Source: RGIG3009 sp045630285 (GTDB taxonomy: Bacteria; Bacillota; Clostridia; Oscillospirales; Acutalibacteraceae). Taken from it: 29,106 bases of DNA. This document shows positions 15,006 to 21,386 of the stretch, in pieces. The notes beneath the pieces are model-generated. The model was not told the DNA's origin and did not search any database. It saw only the letters and a program-made list of their open reading frames with translations. Where the stretch lies: assembly GCA_045630285.1 (NCBI GenBank), contig JAZQSX010000037.1, positions 1 to 29,106 on the forward strand. The letters are read 5' to 3'. Position numbers and translations under genes: made by a program. Each line of letters starts with the position of its first letter. Within the stretch, counting starts at the first letter, position 1.

Positions 15006-16340
15006 TTACCCCTCCTTTACATTGATAGTGATCACACGGTCGGTGATGCTGTCCACCACACCGTCAAGCGGTGCGTGAAGCGCCACACTGAGCGCCTGAT
15101 CGGCCGCCGCAGCGATGCACTGACCGGCGGTAACGCTCTCTCCCACGGCGACGGTCGGTACCGACGGTGCGCCGATGTGCTGAGAAAGCAGCAGCCGCAG
15201 CTGCTTCGGCTGTACACTGTCCTCCGACAGCGGCGCCGACTTGTTATACGGTATGAGCCCCAGGCGTGCCATCAGGCGACGCATCGGCACACGGCGGCGG
15301 GAACGGGCCTCGCTGACGGGTGAGAGCTTCGCATCCGTCGGCGGACGTACCCCCTGCTGACGCAGACCGTTTTTACACGCCGTCAGCAGCATACGGGGCG
15401 AAAGTCCCTGACCGCAGGAATACATTTCACACAGGCCGCAGCCCGTGCAGAATGCGGAATTGACGTAGGGTGTGACGTCGTTGGTGACGCCGTTGGATGC
15501 CACCAGCATAAAGCGGCTCGGCTCGATCGGATGACCCAGCAGATGCCTCGGGCAGAGGTCGGTGCAATAATGGCACTGACAGCACGCCGCCATGGCACGC
15601 TTCATATCAAGAAACGGCTTGGCACGCTTTTTCTGCACGATCACGTGGCTCTCCGGCAACACCAGAATGGCGTTGGTGGTCTTGGTGACCGGCTCGACAG
15701 GACTGCCCAGCCGACCCATCATCGGGCCGCCGAACACGTAAGCGGGGCTGTCGGTCGTGACGCCGCCTGCCTGCTCGAGAAGCAGGCTGATCGGCGTGCC
15801 GAGCGGCACACGCAGCGTGACGGGACGGGCCACCTCGCCCGCAACGGTGACGAACTTATGGGTCAGCGCACCGCCTGCCAACAGACGGGACATATTGTAC
15901 ACCGTCTCCACGTTGAACACGGTGACGCCCACCGAAATGGGCAGTGCACCGGGGGCGACCACACGGCCGGTGGCCTCGTAGATAAGCACCACCTCGTCAC
16001 CGGCAGGATAGACCTCCGGCAACGCACAAAGCGTCATATTTGGAAAGGTGTCGATCAGCGGCATCACGGCGTCAATGGTGCGCTTGTACGAGCGCTTGAC
16101 GGCGACGATGACCGAGGACGCACCTACGGTTTTCGCAACCAGATCCAACGTGCCCAGAATGTCGGTCGCATACCGCTCCAGCACCTGACGGTGCAGCTTG
16201 AGCAGCGGCTCACATTCCGCACAGTTGAGAATAAGTGTGTCGGCCTTTTTGTCCAGCTTGGCGTAGGACGGAAATCCCGCACCGCCGGCGCCGACCACAC
16301 CACCGTCTCGCAGGACGGCCTTCAGTTCATCGAGGGTCAT
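15006..16340 (-). CDS. pduS: PduS-like Rnf-type flavo/iron-sulfur protein
   Basis: 444 aa. The N-terminal GGVVGAGGAGFPSYAKL and LILNCAECEPLL belong to the RnfC/Nqo1-like FMN/NADH-binding fold. A SLBB-like segment follows, then two cluster motifs (CCQCHYCTDLCPRH and CTGCGLCEMYSC). A C-terminal barrel-sandwich region contains HAPLDGVVDSI. PduS homologues oxidise NADH or recycle cofactors at BMC shells and interact with PduT. There is no encapsulation helix, consistent with shell-mediated recruitment. The start overlaps the BMC-P gene by 14 nt, indicating translational coupling. Confidence 0.93.
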   Translation of the reverse strand: MTLDELKAVLRDGGVVGAGGAGFPSYAKLDKKADTLILNCAECEPLLKLHRQVLERYATDILGTLDLVAKTVGASSVIVAVKRSYKRTIDAVMPLIDTFPNMTLCALPEVYPAGDEVVLIYEATGRVVAPGALPISVGVTVFNVETVYNMSRLLAGGALTHKFVTVAGEVARPVTLRVPLGTPISLLLEQAGGVTTDSPAYVFGGPMMGRLGSPVEPVTKTTNAILVLPESHVIVQKKRAKPFLDMKRAMAACCQCHYCTDLCPRHLLGHPIEPSRFMLVASNGVTNDVTPYVNSAFCTGCGLCEMYSCGQGLSPRMLLTACKNGLRQQGVRPPTDAKLSPVSEARSRRRVPMRRLMARLGLIPYNKSAPLSEDSVQPKQLRLLLSQHIGAPSVPTVAVGESVTAGQCIAAAADQALSVALHAPLDGVVDSITDRVITINVKEG

Positions 16341-16617
16341 GGTCCATCACTCCGGCAAGACCGATGCCGCTGTCCACGATACCGACGATGGCGGCATCCA
16401 CCGGCGAATCGGTCATATTACACCCGATGCGCGCAGCGCTGCCGGTGGCGACCAGTACGATCTCACCGATACCGGCACCGACGTTGTCGATCGCGACGAT
16501 CTTATTCGTGGCGTCACCCAGCTCCGAGAGCGGCTCCACCACCATAAACTTGCTTCCGATCAGATTTTCGTTTTTACGGGTGGACACGATGCTGCCCACC
16601 ACTTTACCGACGATCAT
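16327..16617 (-). CDS. BMC-P pentameric vertex protein (EutN/CcmL family)
   Basis: 96 aa, usual size for the family. The sequence begins MIVGKVVGSIVSTRKNENL and continues KFMVVEPL, NKIVAIDNVGAGIGEIVLVATGSAAR and DAAIVGIVDS, the diagnostic EutN/CcmL pattern. Five copies cap the vertices of the icosahedral-like shell. It is the only BMC-P gene in the locus, so the vertices are probably uniform. GGAGGA precedes the ATG; the 3' end overlaps the pduS-like gene. Confidence 0.96.
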   Translation of the reverse strand: MIVGKVVGSIVSTRKNENLIGSKFMVVEPLSELGDATNKIVAIDNVGAGIGEIVLVATGSAARIGCNMTDSPVDAAIVGIVDSGIGLAGVMDHDPR

Positions 16618-16657
16618 TGGTTGTTCCTCCTGTTACACGTTGTACCCGCCCGGATCC

Positions 16658-16683
16658 GGCTGACGGGCAATTGCCCGTCAGCC
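16658..16683. promoter_or_regulatory. Perfect 26-nt palindrome in the BMC operon
   Basis: A perfect inverted repeat centred at 16670/16671 sits between a BMC-H gene (stop at 16700) and the BMC-P gene (start at 16617). It has no U-run on either strand, so it is not an ordinary terminator. In RNA it would form a hairpin of up to 13 bp, suited to mRNA stabilisation or processing after the major shell genes. Confidence 0.6.
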
Positions 16684-16699
16684 AAGTACCGGTCTCGGA

Positions 16700-16978
16700 T
16701 TACTTCAGCGAGGGCAGGATCTTCTCCACGTCTGCGTGCGGACGCGGGATGACGTGAGTGGCAACGAGCTCGCCCAGCTTGGGTGCCGAAGACGCGCCTG
16801 CGTCGACAGCAGCCTTGACAGCGCCGACGTCACCACGCACCATGACGGACACCAAACCGGAACCGATCTTCTCGGTGCCGATCAGCTCTACGTTCGCAGC
16901 CTTGACCATCGAGTCAGCGGCTTCGATCGCAGCGACCAGACCTCTGGTCTCGACCATACCTAATGCTTCCAGTGCCAT
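16700..16978 (-). CDS. BMC-H hexameric shell protein (PduA/EutM-type), copy 1
   Basis: 92 aa. A canonical single BMC domain: ALGMVETRGLVAAIEAAD, the pore loop EKIGSG, then LVSVMVRGDVGAVKAAVDAG and HVIPRPHADVEKILP. It would form a main facet hexamer with a small polar pore. It differs from the copy at 17018 at five of 92 aligned residues. A strong AAGGAGGA site precedes the ATG. Last of the five BMC-H genes, just before the palindrome. Confidence 0.97.
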   Translation of the reverse strand: MALEALGMVETRGLVAAIEAADSMVKAANVELIGTEKIGSGLVSVMVRGDVGAVKAAVDAGASSAPKLGELVATHVIPRPHADVEKILPSLK

Positions 16979-17017
16979 TGCGGTTTCCTCCTTATGGTTA
17001 AATGACTTTTGGGTAAC

Positions 17018-17377
17018 TTATTTCAGTACCGGCAGGATCTTCTCCACGTCAGCATGCGGACGCGGAATGACGTGTGTGGCGACAAGCTCGCCCAGCTTGG
17101 ATGCGGACGACGAACCGGCGTCCACAGCCGCCTTGACAGCGCCGACGTCGCCACGGACCATCACGGAGACGAGTCCGGAGCCGATCTTCTCGGTGCCGAT
17201 CAGGGTGACATTGGCGGCCTTGACCATCGCATCGGCCGCTTCGATTGCAGCGACCAAGCCACGGGTCTCAACCATACCCAGTGCTTCCAGTGCCATTTTC
17301 TTTACCTCCTTTACCGGTGTGGGGTTTGCTATTGCAGCGGTTTCCACCGCAGGGGTGCTGATGATTTCTTCTGCCAC
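17018..17377 (-). CDS. BMC-H shell protein copy 2, with possible N-terminally extended form
   Basis: The BMC domain (92 aa from the ATG at 17296) is of PduA/EutM type with the KIGSG pore loop. The frame stays open upstream for 27 more codons to a GTG at 17377, 2 nt after the stop of the preceding BMC-H gene and preceded by a weaker AGGTAGGG site. The extension is Ala/Glu/Pro-rich (MAEEIISTPAVETAAI...). A perfect ribosome binding site lies inside it, 7 nt before ATG 17296. So either a 92-aa or a 119-aa protein, or both, may be made, as with PduB and PduB'. The long form is listed here; the short form is the more certain product. Confidence 0.9.
   Translation of the reverse strand: MAEEIISTPAVETAAIANPTPVKEVKKMALEALGMVETRGLVAAIEAADAMVKAANVTLIGTEKIGSGLVSVMVRGDVGAVKAAVDAGSSSASKLGELVATHVIPRPHADVEKILPVLK
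17304..17312 (-). promoter_or_regulatory. Internal ribosome binding site in BMC-H copy 2
   Basis: AAAGGAGGT on the minus strand lies 7 nt upstream of the ATG at 17296. It is in frame with the upstream GTG reading, where it encodes Lys-Glu-Val. Confidence 0.8.
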
Positions 17378-17379
17378 GG

Positions 17380-17673
17380 TTATTCCCTACCTTTCGTCAG
17401 GCGTGACGCACTGAGCTCCACCATCCGCTGCGTTTCCGCATGGGGATTGGCGATGACCGCATACGAGGCGGGACGCTTGATGGCTCCTGCCACGGCGTTT
17501 TCCACCGCAGCCGTAACCGCCGAAACGTCGCCCTGCACGATCACGGTGACCAAACGGCCGCCCAGCTTGCGTTCCCAGGTGACAAATTCCACATTGGCGG
17601 ATTTACACATAATATCCAGACAGTCGATCCCGGCGGTGACGCCGGTGACCTCTACCAGACCCAATGCTTTCAT
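17380..17673 (-). CDS. Divergent BMC-H shell protein
   Basis: 97 aa, one BMC domain: MKALGLVEVTGVTAGIDCLD, CKSANVEFVTWERKLGGRL, VTVIVQGDVSAVTAAVENA. The pore loop reads RKLGGR instead of KIGSG, so the pore is more basic, and two Cys are present in helix 1 (Cys18, Cys23). The C-terminus is unlike the other copies (PHAETQRMVELSASRLTKGRE). It probably gives a hexamer with different pore selectivity. It lies between two near-identical canonical BMC-H genes and has an AAGGAGAG site. Confidence 0.93.
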   Translation of the reverse strand: MKALGLVEVTGVTAGIDCLDIMCKSANVEFVTWERKLGGRLVTVIVQGDVSAVTAAVENAVAGAIKRPASYAVIANPHAETQRMVELSASRLTKGRE

Positions 17674-17698
17674 AACGGACTCTCCTTGAGCTTAAAAC

Positions 17699-17974
17699 TT
17701 ACAGCTTCGGCAGGATCTTCTCCACATCGGCGTGGGGACGCGGAATGACGTGGACAGCGACCAGCTCGCCCAGCTTGGAAGCGGACGAAGAACCGGCATC
17801 CACAGCCGCCTTGACAGCGCCGACGTCGCCACGCACCATGACGGACACCAAACCGGAGCCGATCTTTTCGGTGCCGATCAGGGTGACCTCTGCCGCCTTG
17901 ACCATCGCATCTGCCGCTTCGATCGCAGCCGTCAGGCCACGAGTTTCTACCATACCCAGAGCTTCTTTAGACAT
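17699..17974 (-). CDS. BMC-H hexameric shell protein (PduA/EutM-type), copy 3
   Basis: 91 aa from the ATG at 17974 (MSKEALGMVETRG). An ATG at 17983 directly abuts the GGAGG site and is too close to be used. Canonical BMC domain with KIGSG pore loop and the HVIPRPHADVEKILP tail. It is nearly identical to the copies at 16700 and 17018, so these three arose by recent duplication or are kept alike by gene conversion. Confidence 0.95.
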   Translation of the reverse strand: MSKEALGMVETRGLTAAIEAADAMVKAAEVTLIGTEKIGSGLVSVMVRGDVGAVKAAVDAGSSSASKLGELVAVHVIPRPHADVEKILPKL

Positions 17975-18000
17975 AACATTCATCCTCCTGCTTTATTATG

Positions 18001-18315
18001 TTAATTTTTATCAAATGCGTTGAGTTTGAGCATCGGCTCGGTGTCTTCCTCGGTGCTGGTCAGAATGTGGGTCGAGACCACACCGGTCAGGCGCTTTGCC
18101 GCAGCCACTGCCGCTTCCACCGCCGCTTCCACGTTGGTGACCGTGCCACGGAACTTAATGGCAACGATCAGCGGAACGGGCATTGAATCGGCGTTGGCAG
18201 GTTTGTTCTTGTCGAAGTTTTCTACCGTGACATCGGCGGCCTTGCAGCCGGCGTCACACGCCACGAAGGCGGTGACCAGTCCGTAGACCTCGACGATTCC
18301 ACAGGCATTCCGCAT
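18001..18315 (-). CDS. BMC-H-like shell protein with enlarged pore loop
   Basis: 104 aa. It begins MRNACGIVEVYGLVTAFVACD like a BMC domain and continues NVEAAVEAAVAAAKRL and VVSTHIL. The region of the pore loop (residues of about 32-48, FDKNKPANADSMPVP) is about 9 residues longer than in the canonical copies and lacks KIGSG. Cys5, Cys20 and Cys24 are in the N-terminal part. The C-terminal tail is acidic then Lys/Asn-rich. It is a specialised shell subunit, perhaps with a gated or blocked pore. Its GAGGTGA site overlaps the stop codon of the alcohol dehydrogenase gene. Confidence 0.88.
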   Translation of the reverse strand: MRNACGIVEVYGLVTAFVACDAGCKAADVTVENFDKNKPANADSMPVPLIVAIKFRGTVTNVEAAVEAAVAAAKRLTGVVSTHILTSTEEDTEPMLKLNAFDKN

Positions 18316-18326
18316 ACGCCGTCACC

Positions 18327-19529
18327 TCATCGGTTGACGATGGCGATCTTCAGACCTTCCATTTTCAGGTTGGTCGCCAGCGCCTCGTTGATCTGCTCCA
18401 GCGGATACTTGTGGGTGATCAGCTTCTCGATCGGGAGGCCGATGCCCTTCGCACGCTTGAGGAAGTCGAAGGTGGTCGCATAGTCGCGCAGGGTGTACAC
18501 CCAGGAGCCGACCGTCGTGATCTCCTTCGAGCAGATGTCGAAGTGGGGGTTGATGGTGGCGTCACCACCGTTGATGAAGAAGCCCAGCTCGCACAAGCCG
18601 CCGCCGTTGCGGATGAACTTGTAGATGTTGCTGTGGGCCACGGGCGAGCCGGTGCACTGGAAGGCAAAATCGGCGAGATAGCCGCCGAACGCCGCCTGTA
18701 CGCCGCCCGTCAGGGCTTCGATGCCCTGGAAATCCTTGAAGTTGACCGTGGCGGTGGCGCCCATTTCACGGGCAAACGCCAACCGCTTGGCTTCGCCGTC
18801 CACGGCAACGATGTTTTCGATACCCATCGTGCGCAGCACCGCAATGCAGATCAGGCCGATCGGGCCGCAGCCCTGGACCACCACACGGCTGTTAAAGCGC
18901 AAAATGCCGGTCGTCTTGGCACGCTCCACAGCGTGGATCAGCACGGCGCAGGGCTCGATCAGGATGCGGGAATCCAGATCCAGATCGCTGACGTTAAACA
19001 CCGTCGAGCCACCACGTACCAGAATGTAATCGCTGAACCAACCGTTGAGATGAATGTCATCGTCCGGAAGCAGACCGTACACATCGGCGCCGCCGACGTT
19101 CTGCTTATTCAGGTCGTACATCGTGATGTCGGGGTTGTCTTTGAAGATCATGCAGGTGACGACCTTGTCGCCCACGCCGAGCGGCTTGCCGGCGCTGTCC
19201 TTCTTGACGTTCTTACCGACCTTGACGACCTCGCCCGTGCCCTCGTGACCGAGTGCCACCGGAATCAGGCCGAAGGGGTCACGCTTGAACTCGTGTGCGT
19301 CGGTGCCGCAGACACCGCAGCCCTCGACCTTGACGAGGATGTCGTCATCGCCCACCTCGGGCATGGGGTATTCTTTGATCTCGAACTTTTCGAGGCTCGT
19401 CAGCATCGCTACCTTGGCGGTCGACGGAATGCTGCCCGCCGCCTTGGGGGCGCTGCCGCCGGTGGGGGTCTTCATGCCCTCCAGCACCTGACGGACGATC
19501 TCCTCGATGTTACGGGAGTTGATATCCAT
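18327..19529 (-). CDS. Zinc-type medium-chain alcohol dehydrogenase with encapsulation peptide (BMC cargo)
   Basis: 400 aa. Residues 1-20 contain an amphipathic helix (SRNIEEIVRQVLEGM), then a Gly/Ala/Pro linker to about 38. The rest is a medium-chain dehydrogenase: EGCGVCGTDAHEF with catalytic-zinc Cys74, GHEGTGEVVKVG, and the Rossmann motif VVVQGCGPIGLI. The four-Cys structural zinc lobe of classical ADHs is not seen. In the pathway it could reduce lactaldehyde to 1,2-propanediol or propionaldehyde to propanol and recycle NAD(P)H. It overlaps the preceding gene by one base (TAATG), implying coupling. Many related loci use an iron-type ADH instead, so substrate assignment is inference. Confidence 0.93.
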   Translation of the reverse strand: MDINSRNIEEIVRQVLEGMKTPTGGSAPKAAGSIPSTAKVAMLTSLEKFEIKEYPMPEVGDDDILVKVEGCGVCGTDAHEFKRDPFGLIPVALGHEGTGEVVKVGKNVKKDSAGKPLGVGDKVVTCMIFKDNPDITMYDLNKQNVGGADVYGLLPDDDIHLNGWFSDYILVRGGSTVFNVSDLDLDSRILIEPCAVLIHAVERAKTTGILRFNSRVVVQGCGPIGLICIAVLRTMGIENIVAVDGEAKRLAFAREMGATATVNFKDFQGIEALTGGVQAAFGGYLADFAFQCTGSPVAHSNIYKFIRNGGGLCELGFFINGGDATINPHFDICSKEITTVGSWVYTLRDYATTFDFLKRAKGIGLPIEKLITHKYPLEQINEALATNLKMEGLKIAIVNR

Positions 19530-19999
19530 TATCGTGTACCTCCGCTTTCAAATATGCGCTTGCCGTATGCGGCAAGGGCGGTATCTTGTTCCTCACTGCC
19601 GCCGCTGACGCCCAGACCGCCGACGATGGTCTCTCCCACCTTCAGCGGTTCGCCGCCGCCGAAGATGACGATCTTGCCATCGTTTGTGAATTGGATGCCG
19701 TATAGCGAGCCGCCCGGCTGTGCCAGGGGTTTCAGCTCGGATGTGGACATTTTCAGCGCCGTCACGGTAAACGCCTTGTTGACGGCGATGTCATAGCTGG
19801 CGATGTAGGCGTCGTCCATACATTCGACCAGGATCGGTCGGCCGGCGCGGTCCGAAACCGCAACCACCGCCTTCACGCCGAGGCGTGCCGCCTCCTCCCG
19901 AACCCGTTCAGACAAGCGACGTGCCGTTTCCAGCGTGAGGCTCTCGGTCACCTGACGGACGACGGCATCCACGACCGCTCGCAGTGCCTTTTCGTCCAT
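19529..19999 (-). CDS. GlcG/PduO C-terminal domain-like protein with encapsulation peptide
   Basis: 156 aa from the ATG at 19999; GTG codons at 20011 and 20008 are alternatives. The N-terminal helix (DEKALRAVVDAVVRQVTESL) resembles the encapsulation peptides of neighbouring cargo. The rest is a GlcG/HbpS/PduO-C domain: VVAVSDRAGRPILVECMDDA, AVNKAFTVTALKMSTSEL, GIQFTNDGKIVIFGGGEPL, GETIVGGLGVSGGS. In PduO this domain is fused to an adenosyltransferase and can bind haem; here no adenosyltransferase exists, as expected for a B12-independent locus. The exact role is unknown; redox or cofactor maintenance in the lumen is plausible. Confidence 0.9.
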   Translation of the reverse strand: MDEKALRAVVDAVVRQVTESLTLETARRLSERVREEAARLGVKAVVAVSDRAGRPILVECMDDAYIASYDIAVNKAFTVTALKMSTSELKPLAQPGGSLYGIQFTNDGKIVIFGGGEPLKVGETIVGGLGVSGGSEEQDTALAAYGKRIFESGGTR

Positions 20000-20011
20000 G
20001 CCGTTCACCAC

Positions 20012-20821
20012 TTACTTACCCAGCTTCTCCAGCACCAGACGGGTGATCTCAGCGACCATATCGTCGTTGGCGCCGCTGCCGGTGCAGACGTTCTCGCAGG
20101 TGTTGGTGCGGCAGCCGTGGCAGCTGGGCTTGCCGTTCTTCGCATTGATGCACATATCGGCGGGGTGCTTGCCCTTCAGGCCGTACTGCGCACGCATCGA
20201 ATACAGACGCTTGACCTGCGCATCCGACAGCTCCTGAGGACCGCCGAGCAGGTTGGAGATGAACAGCAGCTGAGCGTAGAACTCAACCGACTCCATCTTG
20301 TGGTACGCACCCAGCAGGCTGTCCGAGTAGGTCAGTGCGCCGTGGTTCTCCAGCAGCACAGCGTCGAAGTACTGCAGGTACTTGGACACCGCATCCGGGA
20401 TCTCCTCGGTGGAGGGGGTGCCGTACTCGGCGATCGGCACGCAGCCGAGACCCAGAACCGCTTCCGGCATAATGGGCTGGCTCAGCGGGATGCCGGCAAT
20501 CGCAAAGCCGGTAGCGTACATCGGGTGAGCGTGAACGACCGACTGCACGTCGGGACGCTCCTTGTACACACGCATGTGCATCTTGATCTCAGAGGAGGGC
20601 TTGAAGCCGGGGTTGGCCTCCAGCACCTTGCCGTTCGCATCGACCTTGCAGATGAACTCAGGGGTCATAAAGCCCTTGCTGACACCCGTCGGGGTGCAGA
20701 GGAACTCGTTGTCGTTGAGCTTGACGGAAATGTTACCGTCGTTTGCAGCGACCATACCCTTGTTGTAGATACGGCGACCGATCTCACAGATCTCTTTTTT
20801 GATAGCGTACTCGTTTACCAT
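20012..20821 (-). CDS. Class II aldolase (fuculose/rhamnulose-phosphate aldolase type) with Cys-rich C-terminal tail and encapsulation peptide
   Basis: 269 aa. The catalytic domain (1 to about 215) has AANDGNISVKL, SSEIKMHMRVY with the catalytic Glu, VHAHPMYATGFAIAG and LLENHGAL with zinc-ligand His, as in L-fuculose-1-phosphate aldolase. It would split the ketose 1-phosphate into DHAP and lactaldehyde. After the fold comes a Cys-rich segment (Cys224, 234, 237, 242, 246; C-x9-C-x2-C-x4-C-x3-C) and then a C-terminal amphipathic helix (DDMVAEITRLVLEKLGK), a typical encapsulation peptide. It is the first gene after an internal promoter. Fuculose versus rhamnulose phosphate cannot be decided from sequence alone. 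Confidence 0.93.
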   Translation of the reverse strand: MVNEYAIKKEICEIGRRIYNKGMVAANDGNISVKLNDNEFLCTPTGVSKGFMTPEFICKVDANGKVLEANPGFKPSSEIKMHMRVYKERPDVQSVVHAHPMYATGFAIAGIPLSQPIMPEAVLGLGCVPIAEYGTPSTEEIPDAVSKYLQYFDAVLLENHGALTYSDSLLGAYHKMESVEFYAQLLFISNLLGGPQELSDAQVKRLYSMRAQYGLKGKHPADMCINAKNGKPSCHGCRTNTCENVCTGSGANDDMVAEITRLVLEKLGK

Positions 20822-20887
20822 GACTACCGACTCCTTTTTATGCTGATTTGAATTTGGTTTTTGTTTGTTTGCTACTGTTCTGATGGT

Positions 20888-20916
20888 ATCATACCACGGG
20901 TTTCAAGATAAGTCAA
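20888..20916 (-). promoter_or_regulatory. Internal sigma-A promoter of the BMC locus (aldolase onward)
   Basis: On the minus strand, TTGACT (20911-20916) and TATGAT (20888-20893) are 17 nt apart, with TGG before the -10 box (extended -10). It lies about 67 nt upstream of the aldolase start in a 142-nt gap. It would give the aldolase, shell and downstream enzymes a transcript of their own. Confidence 0.75.
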
Positions 20917-20921
20917 CACCC

Positions 20922-20950
20922 AATTTGTTGTTTTTCTTTGTTTTTGTGGA
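20922..20950. promoter_or_regulatory. Motif shared by both BMC promoters, copy at the aldolase promoter (possible operator)
   Basis: AATTTGTTGTT (20922-20932) followed by TTTGTGGA (20943-20950) on the plus strand, beginning 5 nt upstream of the -35 box. The same two words in the same order occur upstream of the dehydratase promoter. It is a candidate site for the locus DeoR regulator (inference). Confidence 0.35.
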
Positions 20951-20963
20951 TTTTATGTTGTTT

Positions 20964-21386
20964 TTATTGGTTTTTCAAGTGGGATACCAACATTTCGATT
21001 CCCTCACCCGTGATCGAGTTGATGTGGAACACGGTTTTGCATCCCGAAAGGCGTAACCACCGCTCGGCACGGGCGGGATCGGCTTTGTCGATCTTGGTGA
21101 CGATGCCGACCACCTCACGGTTGACCAGGCAGGTGATGTTGGGCGGATAGAGCGAATATTCGTCGTCCGCCGCCAGCAGGAGACCGACCACGTCGGCTTC
21201 GTAGGCGTACAGTGCCAGCGCACAGCCGAGATCGTGGTTTTCGAGGTATTCACCCGGGGTGTCGATGAGCACATCGCCGTAGGCGACGGATTGGGTCTTG
21301 CGGTAGGTGACCCGCTCCCCTCGCAATGCCTGCGTCAGGGTGGTTTTGCCGCAGCCGCAGCGGCCGATGAGCAATAACCGATACAT
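20964..21386 (-). CDS. EutP/PduV-family small GTPase-like protein
   Basis: 140 aa from the ATG at 21386 (MYRLLLIGRCGCGKTTL). An upstream in-frame ATG at 21407 lies inside the preceding gene and is less likely. P-loop GRCGCGKT, DTPGEYLEN (G3-like) and TKID (G4) are present. The family is encoded in Eut, Pdu and glycyl-radical BMC loci; PduV has been linked to BMC positioning and EutP to kinase activity, but the role here is open. It overlaps the stop of the PduU-like gene by one base (TGATG). It is the last gene before the internal promoter. Confidence 0.92.
   Translation of the reverse strand: MYRLLLIGRCGCGKTTLTQALRGERVTYRKTQSVAYGDVLIDTPGEYLENHDLGCALALYAYEADVVGLLLAADDEYSLYPPNITCLVNREVVGIVTKIDKADPARAERWLRLSGCKTVFHINSITGEGIEMLVSHLKNQ

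Noticed and set aside
20884..20896. A 13-nt palindrome (TGGTATCATACCA) over the -10 box of the aldolase promoter, a possible operator
   Set aside because: Nearly the same sequence surrounds the extended -10 box of rpsT (4728-4740), a housekeeping gene, so it more likely reflects a preferred promoter sequence.
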